A DNA stretch of 21,000 nt, from contig CAUYUJ010016297.1 of NCBI GenBank assembly GCA_963575745.1, forward strand, positions 172,501 to 193,500, read 5' to 3'. The notes beneath the pieces were generated by a model. That model did not search any database and was not told where the DNA came from. It saw nothing but the letters and a program-made list of their open reading frames with translations. The position numbers were made by a program, and so were the translations under genes. This DNA is from Prorocentrum cordatum. Taxonomy: Eukaryota > Sar > Dinophyceae > Prorocentrales > Prorocentraceae. Below are positions 1-8,288 of the stretch, in pieces; the stretch's first letter is position 1, and the number at the start of each line of letters is the position of its first letter.

Positions 1-172
1 TCAACATCATCAACAGCATCATCATCACCATCGTCATCGTAATCAGCATCATCACCACAATCAGCAGCATCACCTTGCCACCAGAATTATCGTAATCATC
101 ATCAGCATCGTCATTATCATCACCATCATCGCCCTGTCATCATCATCACCGCCATGGTCATAGTCATAGTAC
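1..172. repeat. CAT/TCA trinucleotide microsatellite
   Basis: Imperfect run of CAT/TCA triplets with interspersed CAG, CGT and AAT variants; it continues past the left edge. It reads as open frames of His, Ser/Ile or Met depending on frame, all of which are translations of a triplet repeat. It separates unit 1 of the histone-like array from whatever lies to the left. Confidence 0.9.
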
Positions 173-487
173 GTGCTCTTATCCTCCACGTCCTCATCCT
201 CAAGCGCGGCTGACCCAAGCAACCCAGAAGAAATAGCTGCATGCTCTCCCGACACGGAGTCTTCGTGATTGTTGAATGGGGGGTGCAGCGATGTTTTCCT
301 CTGCGAGACGGGTGTGGAGTACATGTAGTCGCCCTCGCCGAGCGTCCTGGGACGGGAAGGCCATGCATAACCACGCACCCTCCTGCCAGCCTGGACAAGA
401 TGACACGAAGATTCCTCGAACGGAGGGATGGACGAGCACCTGGGGGAGCACGCCTCTTCGAGCGGCTCGCCGCAGACTGGGAGGCCC
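173..487 (-). repeat. Conserved 3' flank of histone-like gene unit 1
   Basis: This segment directly follows the stop codon of the first histone-like gene (minus strand) and recurs after the other units at about 1888-2222, 6423-6723 and 10490-10777. Shared landmarks include GGTGCAGCGATG, GGGTGTGGA followed by TACAT, CCATGCATAACCACGCACC and GATGGACGAGCACCTG. It is probably 3' untranslated region plus downstream spacer. Open frames in it are not kept in all four copies because indels break them, so I do not call a gene here. Confidence 0.75.
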
Positions 488-796
488 TCAGAACTCATCC
501 TTGAGGGCCTTCGCGGGGAAAGCCTTGACGATGGTCTTGGCCGGCTTCGCCTTCACCATGACGACCTTGCCGAAGATCTCGCGCTTGCCAGCCTTGGTGG
601 CCTTCTTCTGGCGGGTCTTGATCATCACAACGCCCGGGATGACGAACTTGCCGTTCTTCTTCGCCTCTGTCGTTGCAATGCTCGCCAGAGTGCTCAAGGC
701 CGTGCCGATCACGCCCCTCTTCACCTCGCAGGCCTCCGCGAGCGCCGCCATGAGGGCGCTCTTGGTCATGACCGTGGACTTCATCATCGGCGCCAT
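488..796 (-). CDS. Dinoflagellate histone-like (HU-like) major basic nuclear protein, copy 1
   Basis: Encodes 102 residues from an ATG at 796-794. Residues 11-100 fit the HU/IHF-like fold used by dinoflagellate histone-like proteins (HLP/HCc family): an N-terminal helical half (KSAL..ALAEA, then KRGVIGTALSTLASIA), the turn KKNGKFVIPG at 46-55, a basic strand region IKTRQKKATKAGKR at 59-72, and GK...VKAKPAK at 76-87 followed by a C-terminal segment. These proteins bind and organise DNA in nuclei that largely lack nucleosomes. The start is chosen because all three copies share MAPMMKS there and a relict spliced leader lies 67 nt upstream; the open frame runs further upstream but that sequence is leader and not conserved as protein. 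Copy 1 differs from copy 3 at residues 16 (Met for Thr) and 57 (Val for Ala). No intron is visible. The family call is firm; the precise subfamily is inferred. Confidence 0.9.
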   Translation of the reverse strand: MAPMMKSTVMTKSALMAALAEACEVKRGVIGTALSTLASIATTEAKKNGKFVIPGVVMIKTRQKKATKAGKREIFGKVVMVKAKPAKTIVKAFPAKALKDEF

Positions 797-863
797 CTCT
801 GCTGCTTGGGTGAGGAAGCAACGGTACTGCCGATGTCTCCTGGTCTGTGCGCGGGGGCCGAAA

Positions 864-885
864 CTTGAGCCAACATGGTTACGGG
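864..885 (-). other. Relict dinoflagellate spliced leader upstream of HLP copy 1
   Basis: Read on the minus strand it gives CCCGTAACCA then TGTTGGCTCAAG. Compared with DinoSL (CCGTAGCCATTT plus TGGCTCAAG) it has two substitutions over the 21-nt core. It lies 67 nt before the start codon. The leader is normally added by trans-splicing and is not encoded next to the gene, so its presence in genomic DNA points to a reverse-transcribed mature mRNA. The internal TAG of DinoSL has become TAA here, removing the AG that could act as an acceptor. Confidence 0.85.
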
Positions 886-1235
886 GTAACGTCTTACTGT
901 CGGATGGGCTTGCGTACCCTGTTTGCCTTTCCTCCTCCGCCTCCTCCCACTTCTGCGTTGTACCCATCTCCTCCCCCTCTCCTCCTCATTGCGCCTCATT
1001 CGTGTCCCGCCGTCTCATTCCCGTCGCCCCACCAAACCTCCTCCACTGTTTCTTTCTCTTCCTCTTCCTCCTCGCCCTTCTCTCCCCCTCCTCATAGTTG
1101 ATAGTTGAGTGGCAAGGTCAGCCAATGTCGCAGAGCCCATCCTATGTATCTGCCCAGACAATGAAAGCACGCCCTGGGACAAGTCGAACAACATACGTAC
1201 ATCATGCGAGACGTCGGTTATGGCGATATCTAATC
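886..1235 (-). repeat. Upstream segment of HLP unit 1, pyrimidine-rich on plus strand
   Basis: Homologous to the segment upstream of unit 3 (7123-7395) and, in two pieces, to that of unit 2 (2626-2720 and about 5240-5430). Shared blocks include GTCTTACTGTCGG, CCGTCTCATTCCCGTCG-like text, CTCATAGTTGATAGTTGAG and GGCAAGGTCAGCCAATG, then a decayed block ending in GCGATATCTA. About 925-1095 is CCT/TTC-rich. Any promoter of the minus-strand gene should be in or near here, but I see no recognisable core element. Confidence 0.65.
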
Positions 1236-1381
1236 AGAATAATTAGCAGCAGCGGTGGCGGCAGCAGCATCGTCATCGTCATCATCGTCGTCGTCATCAT
1301 CATCATCCTCATCATCAGCAGCAGCATCAGCATCAGCATCAGCATCATCGTCGTCATCAGCATCATCATCTGCAGCATTTT

Positions 1382-1413
<32 letters not shown>

Positions 1414-1885
1414 TCAGCATCAGCATCCTCATATTCATCAGCATTATCATCATCATCGTCATCATCAGGATCACATTCAGTATCATCGTCATCGCCATCG
1501 TCGTCGTCAAATCATCAGCATCATCAACTTCACCATTAACAGCATCATCATCAGCATCATCGTTATTATCAGCATCGTTGTCATCATCATAATCATCATC
1601 AGCAGCATCATTATCATCGTCATCGTCATCCTCATCATCATCGTCAGCATCGTAACCGCGTCATCACAGCCATGAGCATCACCATTAACATCACCATCCT
1701 CACCACCACCATCATCATAACTATCACAACCATCGTCAGTATCATCATCTTCAGCGTCCCCATGGTAATCGTCATCATCATCATGATCAACATAATCATC
1801 ACCATTATCAGCATCATCATCATCATCAGCATCAGCATCATCATCAGCATCATCACCATCATCATGATCACGGTCACGGTCACGG
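1236..1885. repeat. CAT/TCA trinucleotide microsatellite between HLP units 1 and 2
   Basis: About 650 bp of CAT/TCA triplets with CAG, CGT and ACC variants; near its right end are short CACGGT repeats (about 1868-1890). The long open frames on both strands are homopolymer-like Ser, Ile or Met and are products of the repeat. Confidence 0.92.
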
Positions 1886-2222
1886 TCATGGCCGTACTAA
1901 GTGATACCACCCTCTTCGTCCTCATCCTCCGGCATGGCTGCACCAAGTAACCCAGAAGGAATAGCTGCTTGCGCTCACGACATGGAATCCTTGTGATTGG
2001 CGAATGGGGGGTGCAACGATGCTTTCCTCTGCGAGACGGGTGTGGAGTACATAGGGTCGCCCTCGCCGAGCTTCCTGGGACCAGAAGGCCATGCATAACC
2101 ACGCACCCTCCTGCCAGCCTGGACATAATGGCACAAAGACTCCTCGAAGGGAGGGATGGACGAGCACCTGAGGGAGCACACGCTGAGCATCCTCCAGGGT
2201 CTCGCCACAGACTGGGAGGACC
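1886..2222 (-). repeat. Conserved 3' flank of HLP unit 2
   Basis: Second copy of the roughly 300-bp 3' flank, nearly collinear with 173-487 and closest to the fourth copy at 10490 (shared CATGGCC.TACTAAG start). Likely 3' untranslated region plus spacer of the histone-like gene at 2223. Confidence 0.75.
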
Positions 2223-2531
2223 TCAGAACTCATCCTTGAGGGCCTTCGCGGGGAAAGCCTTGACGATGGTCTTGGCCGGCTTCGCCTTCACCATGACGAC
2301 CTTGCCGAAGATCTCGCGCTTGCCAGCCTTGGTGGCCTTCTTTTGGCGGGTCTTGATCATCGCAACGCCCGGGATGACGAATTTGCCGTTCTTCTTCGCC
2401 TCTGCCGTTGCAATGCTCGCCAGAGTGCTCAAGGCCGTGCCGATCACGCCCCTCTTCACCTCGCAGGCCTCCGCGAGCGCTGCCGTGAGGGCGCTCTTGG
2501 TCATGACCGTGGACTTCATCATCGGCGCCAT
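2223..2531 (-). CDS. Dinoflagellate histone-like (HU-like) major basic nuclear protein, copy 2
   Basis: Encodes 102 residues starting MAPMMKS at 2531. It has the same layout as copy 1: HU-like helical half at about 11-45, KKNGKFVIPG turn at 46-55, basic arm-like stretch at 59-72 and KAKPAK near 82-87. It differs from copy 3 at one residue only, 43 (Ala for Thr). The gene lies 1735 bp from copy 1 in the same orientation. A relict spliced leader lies 72 nt upstream. Its upstream segment is interrupted beyond about 2720 by a CCT repeat and a retroelement fragment, so its expression may differ from that of copies 1 and 3; that is inference. The reading frame is intact. Confidence 0.9.
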   Translation of the reverse strand: MAPMMKSTVMTKSALTAALAEACEVKRGVIGTALSTLASIATAEAKKNGKFVIPGVAMIKTRQKKATKAGKREIFGKVVMVKAKPAKTIVKAFPAKALKDEF

Positions 2532-2603
2532 CTCTGCTGCTTGGGCGAGGAAGCAGCGGAGCTGCCGATGTCTTCTGGTCTGAGCGCGTGGGCCAAACTT
2601 GGG

Positions 2604-2625
2604 CCTGGGCCAAAATGATTACGGA
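2604..2625 (-). other. Relict dinoflagellate spliced leader upstream of HLP copy 2
   Basis: On the minus strand it reads TCCGTAATCATTTTGG then CCCAGG, with four differences from the 22-nt DinoSL including a full ATTTTGG core. It starts with T, one of the bases allowed at the variable first position. As in copy 1, the internal TAG is lost (TAA). It is the most diverged of the three leaders in the array and is followed by a local GGCC-rich duplication. Confidence 0.75.
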
Positions 2626-2900
2626 GTAAAAGCCCTACTGTCCAGCGGGCCTGCGCACCCTGCTTGCCATCCCTCCTCCTCCCCCTTCTCCTTCTCCTCC
2701 GCCTGATCCCTCTTCTCCTATGTACCCCTCCTCCTCCTCCTCCTCCTCCTCCTGCTCTTCCTCCACCTCCACCTCCACCTCCTCCTCCTCTTCCTCCTCC
2801 TCCTCCTCCCTCCTCCTCTCCTCCTCCCTCCTCCCTCCTCCCCTCCTCCTCCCTCCTCCCTCCTCCTCCTCCTCCTCCTCCTCCTCCTCCTCCTCCTCCG
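2626..2900. repeat. Split upstream segment of unit 2 and CCT/TCC microsatellite
   Basis: The first 90 bp or so match the start of the upstream segment of units 1 and 3 (TACTGTC..GCGGGCCTGCGCACCCTG). It then passes into about 180 bp of CCT/CTC triplets with few interruptions, which ends exactly where the RNase H reading frame begins. The poly-Ser, poly-Pro and poly-Glu frames here are repeat products. Confidence 0.85.
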
Positions 2901-2902
2901 GG

Positions 2903-3190
2903 CCACTACCATCCAGGAGACAGACAGACAACCGAGCAGAACTCTGGGCACTACTCGATTGCCTACAACACACGCGAGGACCGCTACACTTCTGGACCGA
3001 CAGCAAGCTGGTGTTCAAGAGCTGGAGAGACCGTCGTTTCCAACGCGCAGCAGAAGTCTTCACCAACGGTGACCTCTGGACGCGCATCGGGCACGCCATC
3101 GCACAGCGAGAACACGGAGCAGACATCGTGAACGTCTTTCACATCAACAGCCACCTCACCTGGGAGGAGGTCGACGAGATTACTTCGCGC
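2903..3190 (+). pseudogene. RNase H domain remnant of a retroelement
   Basis: In this frame the sequence after the CCT repeat reads TDNRAELWALLDCLQ, then PLHFWTDSKLVFKSW, NGDLWTRIG, and VNVFHINSHLTWEE. This is the ribonuclease H type I pattern: the AEL glutamate (codon at 2939), the TDS aspartate (codon at 2999), N-D-LW and the late SH motif. The first catalytic aspartate strand is missing because the frame runs back into the CCT repeat, and the final GN-AD motif is not seen. Zinc-finger-like coding follows in another frame from about 3262. It therefore looks like a 5'-truncated, frameshifted copy from a non-LTR-type retroelement, opposite in orientation to the histone-like genes. The element type is inferred from the downstream zinc motifs. 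Confidence 0.65.
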
Positions 3191-3261
3191 CAGGGCCCCC
3201 TCAGCCCATCGGACGACGACCACCAACGACCCACGACCTCAGACGACCTCGACGCGGGCGA

Positions 3262-3612
3262 GGATGGCAATGCAAGCACTGCTATCAAAGGGTCGGCCGC
3301 GACACCGACTTCACCACGGTCCAGCACTGGTTCCAACAAGGCTGCCAAGGCCCACCTCTGCGTCACAGCACAGGCATCACACAGCACGGAACGGCAGCAC
3401 ACGACAGCCACCCGATGGTCTTCCTACACAAAGAGGCGCGCTGGTTTTGCAGACTATGCGGGGCCTCGACTACAGAGTACATCTCGGAGAAGCTCCAGGG
3501 AGAGTGTCTACAGAGGCCTGGGTACAACAGCATCAAGTACAAGCTTAAGCACTGGCTCGAGCGAGCTGCGGAGGAATCGGCTACGACCCCACAGGACGTG
3601 ACGTACACTACG
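3262..3612 (+). pseudogene. Zinc-finger-like C-terminal segment of the same retroelement
   Basis: Reading the frame of the ATG at 3415 back to 3262 gives WQCKHCYQRVGR, then VQHWFQQGCQG, HDSHPMVFLHK, and WFCRLCGAS with LQGEC after it. The paired CxxC motifs (CKHC; CRLC) with downstream His/Cys look like small zinc-binding modules. It is one frame off from the RNase H remnant, so at least one indel lies between about 3180 and 3260. Downstream the frame passes into low-complexity His/Asp/Arg-rich sequence. I infer it belonged to the same polyprotein; I cannot name the family. Confidence 0.45.
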
Positions 3613-4056
3613 CGCAGCCCACCTGACACTCCCGACAGTGATGAGCACGACGACCAGCACGACGAGCGCCGAGACGACCTGCGGCACGACAAACCCGACA
3701 TGACCGACAGCAGCTCGGAAACCAGCCAGCGGGCACGCACCACGCCAACTCCCACGAGTCCCACGAGGATGGTAGTGAGTACCGACCCGCCTGGCACCTC
3801 GTCGCCTACGGTCCGCCGACACGAGCAACAGCAGAGACTGGGGACGACCGACCAGCCCAACGGCAAACAGCAGCACCACGACCAGCACGACGAACACCGA
3901 GTCGACCTGCAACACGACGGACACGACAAGACTGACACCGGCTCGGAAAACTGCCAGCGGGAACGCACCACACCACCTCCCACGAGGATGGATGTGAGTA
4001 CCGACCCGACTGGCGATTCGTCGCCTGCGTTTTGCCGACAAGACATGCAACCGCGG
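3613..4056 (+). repeat. Two diverged tandem copies of a repeat with period about 240 bp
   Basis: The block at about 3650-3840 (ACGACCAGCACGACGAGC, ACACGCACCACGCCA-like text, GTGAGTACCGACCCG) recurs at about 3875-4045 (ACCAGCACGACGAACACC, GAACGCACCACACCACC, GTGAGTACCGACCCG). A shortened third copy lies at about 4538-4600. The open frame through it (from 3415) is rich in His, Asp and Thr. It may be coding tail of the retroelement or satellite-like sequence; I cannot separate these. Confidence 0.6.
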
Positions 4057-4921
4057 GACCAGCACGACCACATGCACCAGCACGAGAATGGGCAGAGCAC
4101 TGGCCTTATTGCCGCTGCCCTTGGAAGGCATGTCGTGGCGGATGGCCAGGGTGACCCGCACCCTGGAGGTCCACTGTGGGGTGCTGAGGATCTCGGAGGC
4201 GGACCGCGGACGCGCTGCGGGACCAGCACGTCAGCTACGCTCCCTGCGCCTCAGCAAGGCGCGCGGGGAGGGAGGGAGGGCGGTCCCCAGGGACGCGGCC
4301 CTCGGAGCGGACCAGCAGCACCACGACCTGCGACCCCAGCACGACCGCCACAAGCTTGGACACGTCAACAGATACCCGATGGAATGCGCCGAAGGGGAGG
4401 ACGAGCACTCCCTGAGAAGGCCTACGGGGGCGGTAGAGGGAGGCCAGCGTGGTGATGCATTTGAAGGCCCGCGCCCACCGAACTATACCGCTCCATGCGA
4501 CGACGGCAGTATACGGCACGACAACGTACACGGCGGACAGCACGACGAACACCGAGACCGACAGCACGACGGACACGACCCGACTGACAACGGCTCGACA
4601 GAGAGCCCAGAGCAACGACGGCGGCGATGGGTGCTCCGACTCCTGGCCGCAGCCAGCCAGCACGACGGGCACCAGCAACACCGAGACCTGCACCAGCAAG
4701 AGAATGGGCAAAGTACAGGCCATATTGCCGCTCCCCTTGGAAGGCATGCCGCGACGAGCGCCCAGGGTGACCACAGCCCTGGGGGTCCGCAACGGGGTGC
4801 TGAGGATCTCGGGGGCGGACCGACGACGCGCTGCGGGGCCAGCACGTCATCTTCGCTCCCTGCGCCTCCACCAGACGCGCAGGGAGAGAGGGCGGTCCCC
4901 AGGGACGCGGCCCTCGGAGCG
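4057..4921 (+). repeat. Long direct repeat, two copies about 616 bp apart
   Basis: The segment at about 4075-4312 is repeated at about 4691-4923. Shared blocks include AGAATGGGCA, CTTGGAAGGCATG, GGGGTGCTGAGGATCTCGG, GCGCTGCGGG.CCAGCACGTCA, and CGGTCCCCAGGGACGCGG with GCCCTCGGAGCGG. The plus-strand reading QENGQSTG...GRH...GAEDLGGGP is kept in both copies but in different global frames. The spacer (4313-4690) has no recognised gene. Function unknown. Confidence 0.7.
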
Positions 4922-4975
4922 GTGGCCGCGCGGCGCGCGCGGCCGCCGAGCGACCGACAGCCACCGTGTGGGAGG

Positions 4976-5168
4976 GGGAAAGCTCCTCCTCCTCCTCCTC
5001 CTCCTCCTCCTCCTCCTCCTCCTCCTCCTCCTCCTCCTCCTCCTCCCTCTCCTCCTCTCCTCCTCCTCCTCCCTCCCTCCCTCCCTCCCTCCCTTCCTCC
5101 CTCCCTCCCTCCCTCCTCCTCCTCCTCCTCCTCCTCCTCCTCCTCCTCCTCCTCCTCCTCCGCCTCCA
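4976..5168. repeat. CCT microsatellite with CCCT core
   Basis: Perfect CCT triplets flank a central CCCT tetranucleotide tract (about 5068-5115). It is the right-hand boundary of the inserted retroelement-bearing segment and mirrors the CCT run ending at 2900. Confidence 0.92.
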
Positions 5169-5430
5169 TCTCTTCCTCCATTTCCTCTTCCTCATACTTC
5201 ACCTCTTCACTCAAGTTCGGGAGCAAGGACAATCGGAAAATTCAGATTCAGGCTCGTCCGTCTCATCCCCCTCCTCGTAGTTGCTAAAATAAATGACCAA
5301 GGTCAGGGCAGGCCGCCAAAACCATCCAATGTATCTATCCGCCAATGCAAATGCTCTCCGGGACAATTCGAACAATACTCGCATGTCATGCGGGAACGTC
5401 TTTGTCTTACACAGGACGTTCACCAATAAA
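5169..5430 (-). repeat. Displaced distal part of the upstream segment of HLP unit 2
   Basis: CTCGTAGTTGCTAAA, GACCAAGGTCAG, CCATCCAATGTATCTATC, GGGACAATTCGAACAA and ATCATGCG-like text align in order with 1091-1215 upstream of unit 1. The segment thus continues the upstream region of unit 2 that was split at about 2720. No gene is seen. Confidence 0.6.
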
Positions 5431-5649
5431 AATCAGCATCATCATCATCATCAGCATCATCATCATCATCAGCATCATCACCATCACCATCACCATCACC
5501 ATCACCATCATCAGCATCAGCATCATCATCATCATCATCATCATCATCAGCATCATCAGCATGATCAGCATCATCATCATGAGCAGCATCATCAGAATAG
5601 TAATACTAATAATAATAGTAGTAACAATAATCATCACCATCATCATCAG

Positions 5650-5692
<43 letters not shown>

Positions 5693-6420
5693 GTCATCGT
5701 CATCGTCATCAGCATCAGCATCAGCATCAGCATCTCATCATCGCCATCATCATCAGCATCATCATCATCTCATCACCGTCATCAGCATCGTAAACATCAT
5801 CATCATCATCATCAGTTGCATCAGCATCAGCAGCATCATTATCATCATCAGCATCATCGTCATCATCAGCAGCATCCTCGTCGACGTCATCATCATGATC
5901 ATCATCACCATCACCATAACCATCATATTCAGCAGCATCATCATCACCATCATAATCAGCAGCATAATCATAATCATCATCAGCATCAGCAGCATCATCA
6001 TCACCACCATCGTCACTGTGATCGTCATCGTCATCGGCATCACCATCGTCATCGTCATGATCATAATCGTCAGCATCATCATGGTCATCGTAATCATCAT
6101 CGCCACAATCATCATCAGAATCATCATCACGATCAGTATCGCCGGCAGCAGCCGCATATTCGTCATCGTCGTCATCCTCGACATCACCTTCATAAACAAT
6201 AACCACATCATCAGTGGCACCATAATCCTCCTCGTCATCAACAACCACATCATCATCATCAACATATTCATCAACAAGTTAATCCTTATCATCAGCATCG
6301 TCATCATTATTGGCATCATCACCATCATCATGTCATCATAACCATCGTCATCATCATCAGCATCAGCATCGTCATCATCATCATCAGCATCATCAACATC
6401 AGCCTGTCGTCATCATCACC
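5431..6420. repeat. CAT/TCA trinucleotide microsatellite between HLP units 2 and 3
   Basis: About 990 bp of CAT/TCA triplets; an AATAGTAATACTAATAAT-type patch lies at 5596-5625 and CAG/CGT variants are common to the right. Long His, Ile, Met and Asp frames on both strands are repeat products. It is the longest microsatellite of the window. Confidence 0.93.
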
Positions 6421-6723
6421 GCCATGGTCATGGTCATACTACGTGTACTTATCCATGCGTCCTTATTCTCATAGTCTCACGACATGGAGTCTTCGTGATT
6501 GGTGCATGGGGGGTGCAGCGATGCTTTCCTCTGCGAGAAGGGTGTGGAATACATGTAGTCGCCCTCGCCGAGCGTCCTGGGACAAGAAGGCCATGCATAA
6601 CCACGCACCGCCAGTCAACCTGAACAAGAGAACACAACGACTCCTCGAAGGGAGGGATGGACGAGCACCTGGGGGAGCACACACTGAACCTCTTCGAAGG
6701 GCTCGCCTCAGACTGGGAGGCCC
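6421..6723 (-). repeat. Conserved 3' flank of HLP unit 3
   Basis: Third copy of the 3' flank, with an internal deletion of roughly 40 bp (the CCCAGAA-containing part present in units 1, 2 and 4 is missing) and otherwise collinear with 173-487. Confidence 0.75.
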
Positions 6724-7032
6724 TCAGAACTCATCCTTGAGGGCCTTCGCGGGGAAAGCCTTGACGATGGTCTTGGCTGGTTTCGCCTTCACCATGACGA
6801 CCTTGCCGAAGATCTCGCGCTTGCCAGCCTTGGTGGCCTTCTTCTGGCGGGTCTTGATCATCGCAACGCCCGGGATGACGAACTTGCCGTTCTTCTTCGC
6901 CTCTGTCGTTGCAATGCTCGCCAGAGTGCTCAAGGCCGTGCCGATGACGCCCCTCTTCACCTCGCAAGCCTCCGCGAGCGCTGCGGTGAGGGCGCTCTTG
7001 GTCATGACCGTGGACTTCATCATCGGTGCCAT
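6724..7032 (-). CDS. Dinoflagellate histone-like (HU-like) major basic nuclear protein, copy 3
   Basis: Encodes 102 residues from an ATG at 7032-7030. It is identical to copy 2 except Thr at residue 43, and to copy 1 except Thr16 and Ala57. The fold landmarks are those of copies 1 and 2. It is 4501 bp from copy 2, the extra length coming from the retroelement insertion and the longer microsatellite. The relict spliced leader 68 nt upstream is the best preserved of the set. Differences outside the CDS are many more than inside it, which suggests selection on the protein or gene conversion. The C-terminal KDEF resembles an ER-retrieval tail but there is no signal peptide, so I give it no meaning. 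Confidence 0.9.
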   Translation of the reverse strand: MAPMMKSTVMTKSALTAALAEACEVKRGVIGTALSTLASIATTEAKKNGKFVIPGVAMIKTRQKKATKAGKREIFGKVVMVKAKPAKTIVKAFPAKALKDEF

Positions 7033-7100
7033 CTCTGCTGCGTGGGTGAGGAAGCAGCGGCGCTGCCGACGACTTCTGGTCTGTGCGCGCGTGGGCCGAA

Positions 7101-7122
7101 CTTGAGCCAACCTGGCTACGGA
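7101..7122 (-). other. Relict dinoflagellate spliced leader upstream of HLP copy 3
   Basis: On the minus strand it reads TCCGTAGCCA then GGTTGGCTCAAG, matching the 22-nt DinoSL at all but two adjacent positions (GG for TT). The internal TAG is kept, so unlike copies 1 and 2 it could still offer an AG acceptor for a new leader. It lies 68 nt before the start codon. Confidence 0.9.
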
Positions 7123-7395
7123 GTAGAAGTCTTACTGTCGGGTGGGCCTGCGCACCCTCTGCCTCCTCCCAGTTCTGCTTTATATCCCTCTCATCTCCCT
7201 CTCGTCCGCATTGCGTCCCATGCGCGCCCCGCCATCTCATTCCCGTCGGCCCCCCTTTGCTTCCTTTTCCTCTACCTTTTCCTCTTCCTCCTCGCCCTTC
7301 CCCTCATCATACCTGATAGTTGAGTGGCAAGGTCAGCCAATGTAATGCGTACGTCATACAAGACGTCGTTCAGGACGATATCTAGTCACAAAATC
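7123..7395 (-). repeat. Upstream segment of HLP unit 3
   Basis: Collinear with the upstream segment of unit 1: GTCTTACTGTCGGGTGGGC, CCGCCATCTCATTCCCGTCG, TTCCTCTTCCTCCTCGCCC, TGATAGTTGAGTGGCAAGG, GTCAGCCAATGT, and a GACGTCG...GATATCTA end. A block of about 70 bp present in unit 1 (1135-1200) is missing. No core promoter motif is recognised. Confidence 0.65.
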
Positions 7396-7498
7396 AGCAG
7401 CAGCATGGTCACCATTATCATCACCATCATCAGCAGCATCACCATCACCACCATCAGCATCAGCATCATCATAATCATTATGGTGGTTGCATTATTCC

Positions 7499-7537
<39 letters not shown>

Positions 7538-7538
7538 G

Positions 7539-7578
<40 letters not shown>

Positions 7579-7925
7579 GTCATCATTATCAGCTGCATCA
7601 TCATCGTCATCATTGTCATCATCGTCATCATCATCATCAGTATCAGCATCATCATCATCATCATCATCATCATCGTCATCATCGTCATCGTCATCATCAT
7701 CATCGTCATTATCATCATCATCAGCATCATCATCATCATTGTCGTCATCATCACCAGCATATCATCACCACCACCATCGTCATAACCACCGCCACCATCG
7801 TCGGTACCATCATCTTCAACATCACCATCATGATCGCCACCATCATCATAATCAGCATCATCAACAGCATCCTAATCGTCATTGTTACCAGCATCAGCAG
7901 CAGCATCAGCATCATCATAACATTG
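7396..7925. repeat. CAT/TCA trinucleotide microsatellite right of HLP unit 3
   Basis: About 530 bp of CAT/TCA triplets with CGT and CAG variants; open frames in it are low-complexity Ser, Ile, Met or His. Confidence 0.92.
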
Positions 7926-8249
7926 GTCCCCCTAGTAAAAGCTAAAATACATTGGGCGTGGTTTACCGCTTTGCACTCTGGGCTCTTGACAAGCTAAAGA
8001 ACTGTTGTACACAACAAACATCGCGACGGTGTGTTTGCATTATTAGCTCCGTTGTTTTAGCGTCCTTAGGTCCGTCGCTGTGGATCGTCATTTTTGTTGG
8101 CGTGTTTTGTTTTCAGATCGGAGGCTGTTCCTTGTCTTCCCTGCTGCCGCCACTCCCGCTGTTCCGTTTCTGCCGCCGTCCCTCTCAGAGCTGAAAGCGT
8201 AACAACAACGACAAACGCTCCAACACCTGTCTAACACTGGCCCGAAACA

Positions 8250-8288
8250 GGCCCGATGGCCATAGGAGAGGCAATCGACCATCGGGCC
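8250..8288. repeat. Perfect 10-bp inverted repeat (hairpin)
   Basis: GGCCCGATGG at 8250-8259 pairs perfectly with CCATCGGGCC at 8279-8288 around a 19-nt loop. Confidence 0.7.

Noticed and set aside
488-499. C-terminal KDEF of the histone-like protein as an ER-retrieval signal
   Set aside because: There is no signal peptide, and the family acts in the nucleus.
276-1097. 273-codon plus-strand open frame across HLP copy 1
   Set aside because: It is the antisense shadow of the conserved minus-strand histone-like gene and its flanks; the family match is on the minus strand.
1644-2126. Minus-strand ORF starting MSRLAGGCVVMHG, also seen after unit 1
   Set aside because: It lies in the duplicated 3' flank; indels break the frame in units 3 and 4 and the rest is CAT repeat.
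5345-6202. 285-codon frame rich in Ile and His in the CAT microsatellite
   Set aside because: All six frames are open because the repeat period is three; no coding signal beyond that.
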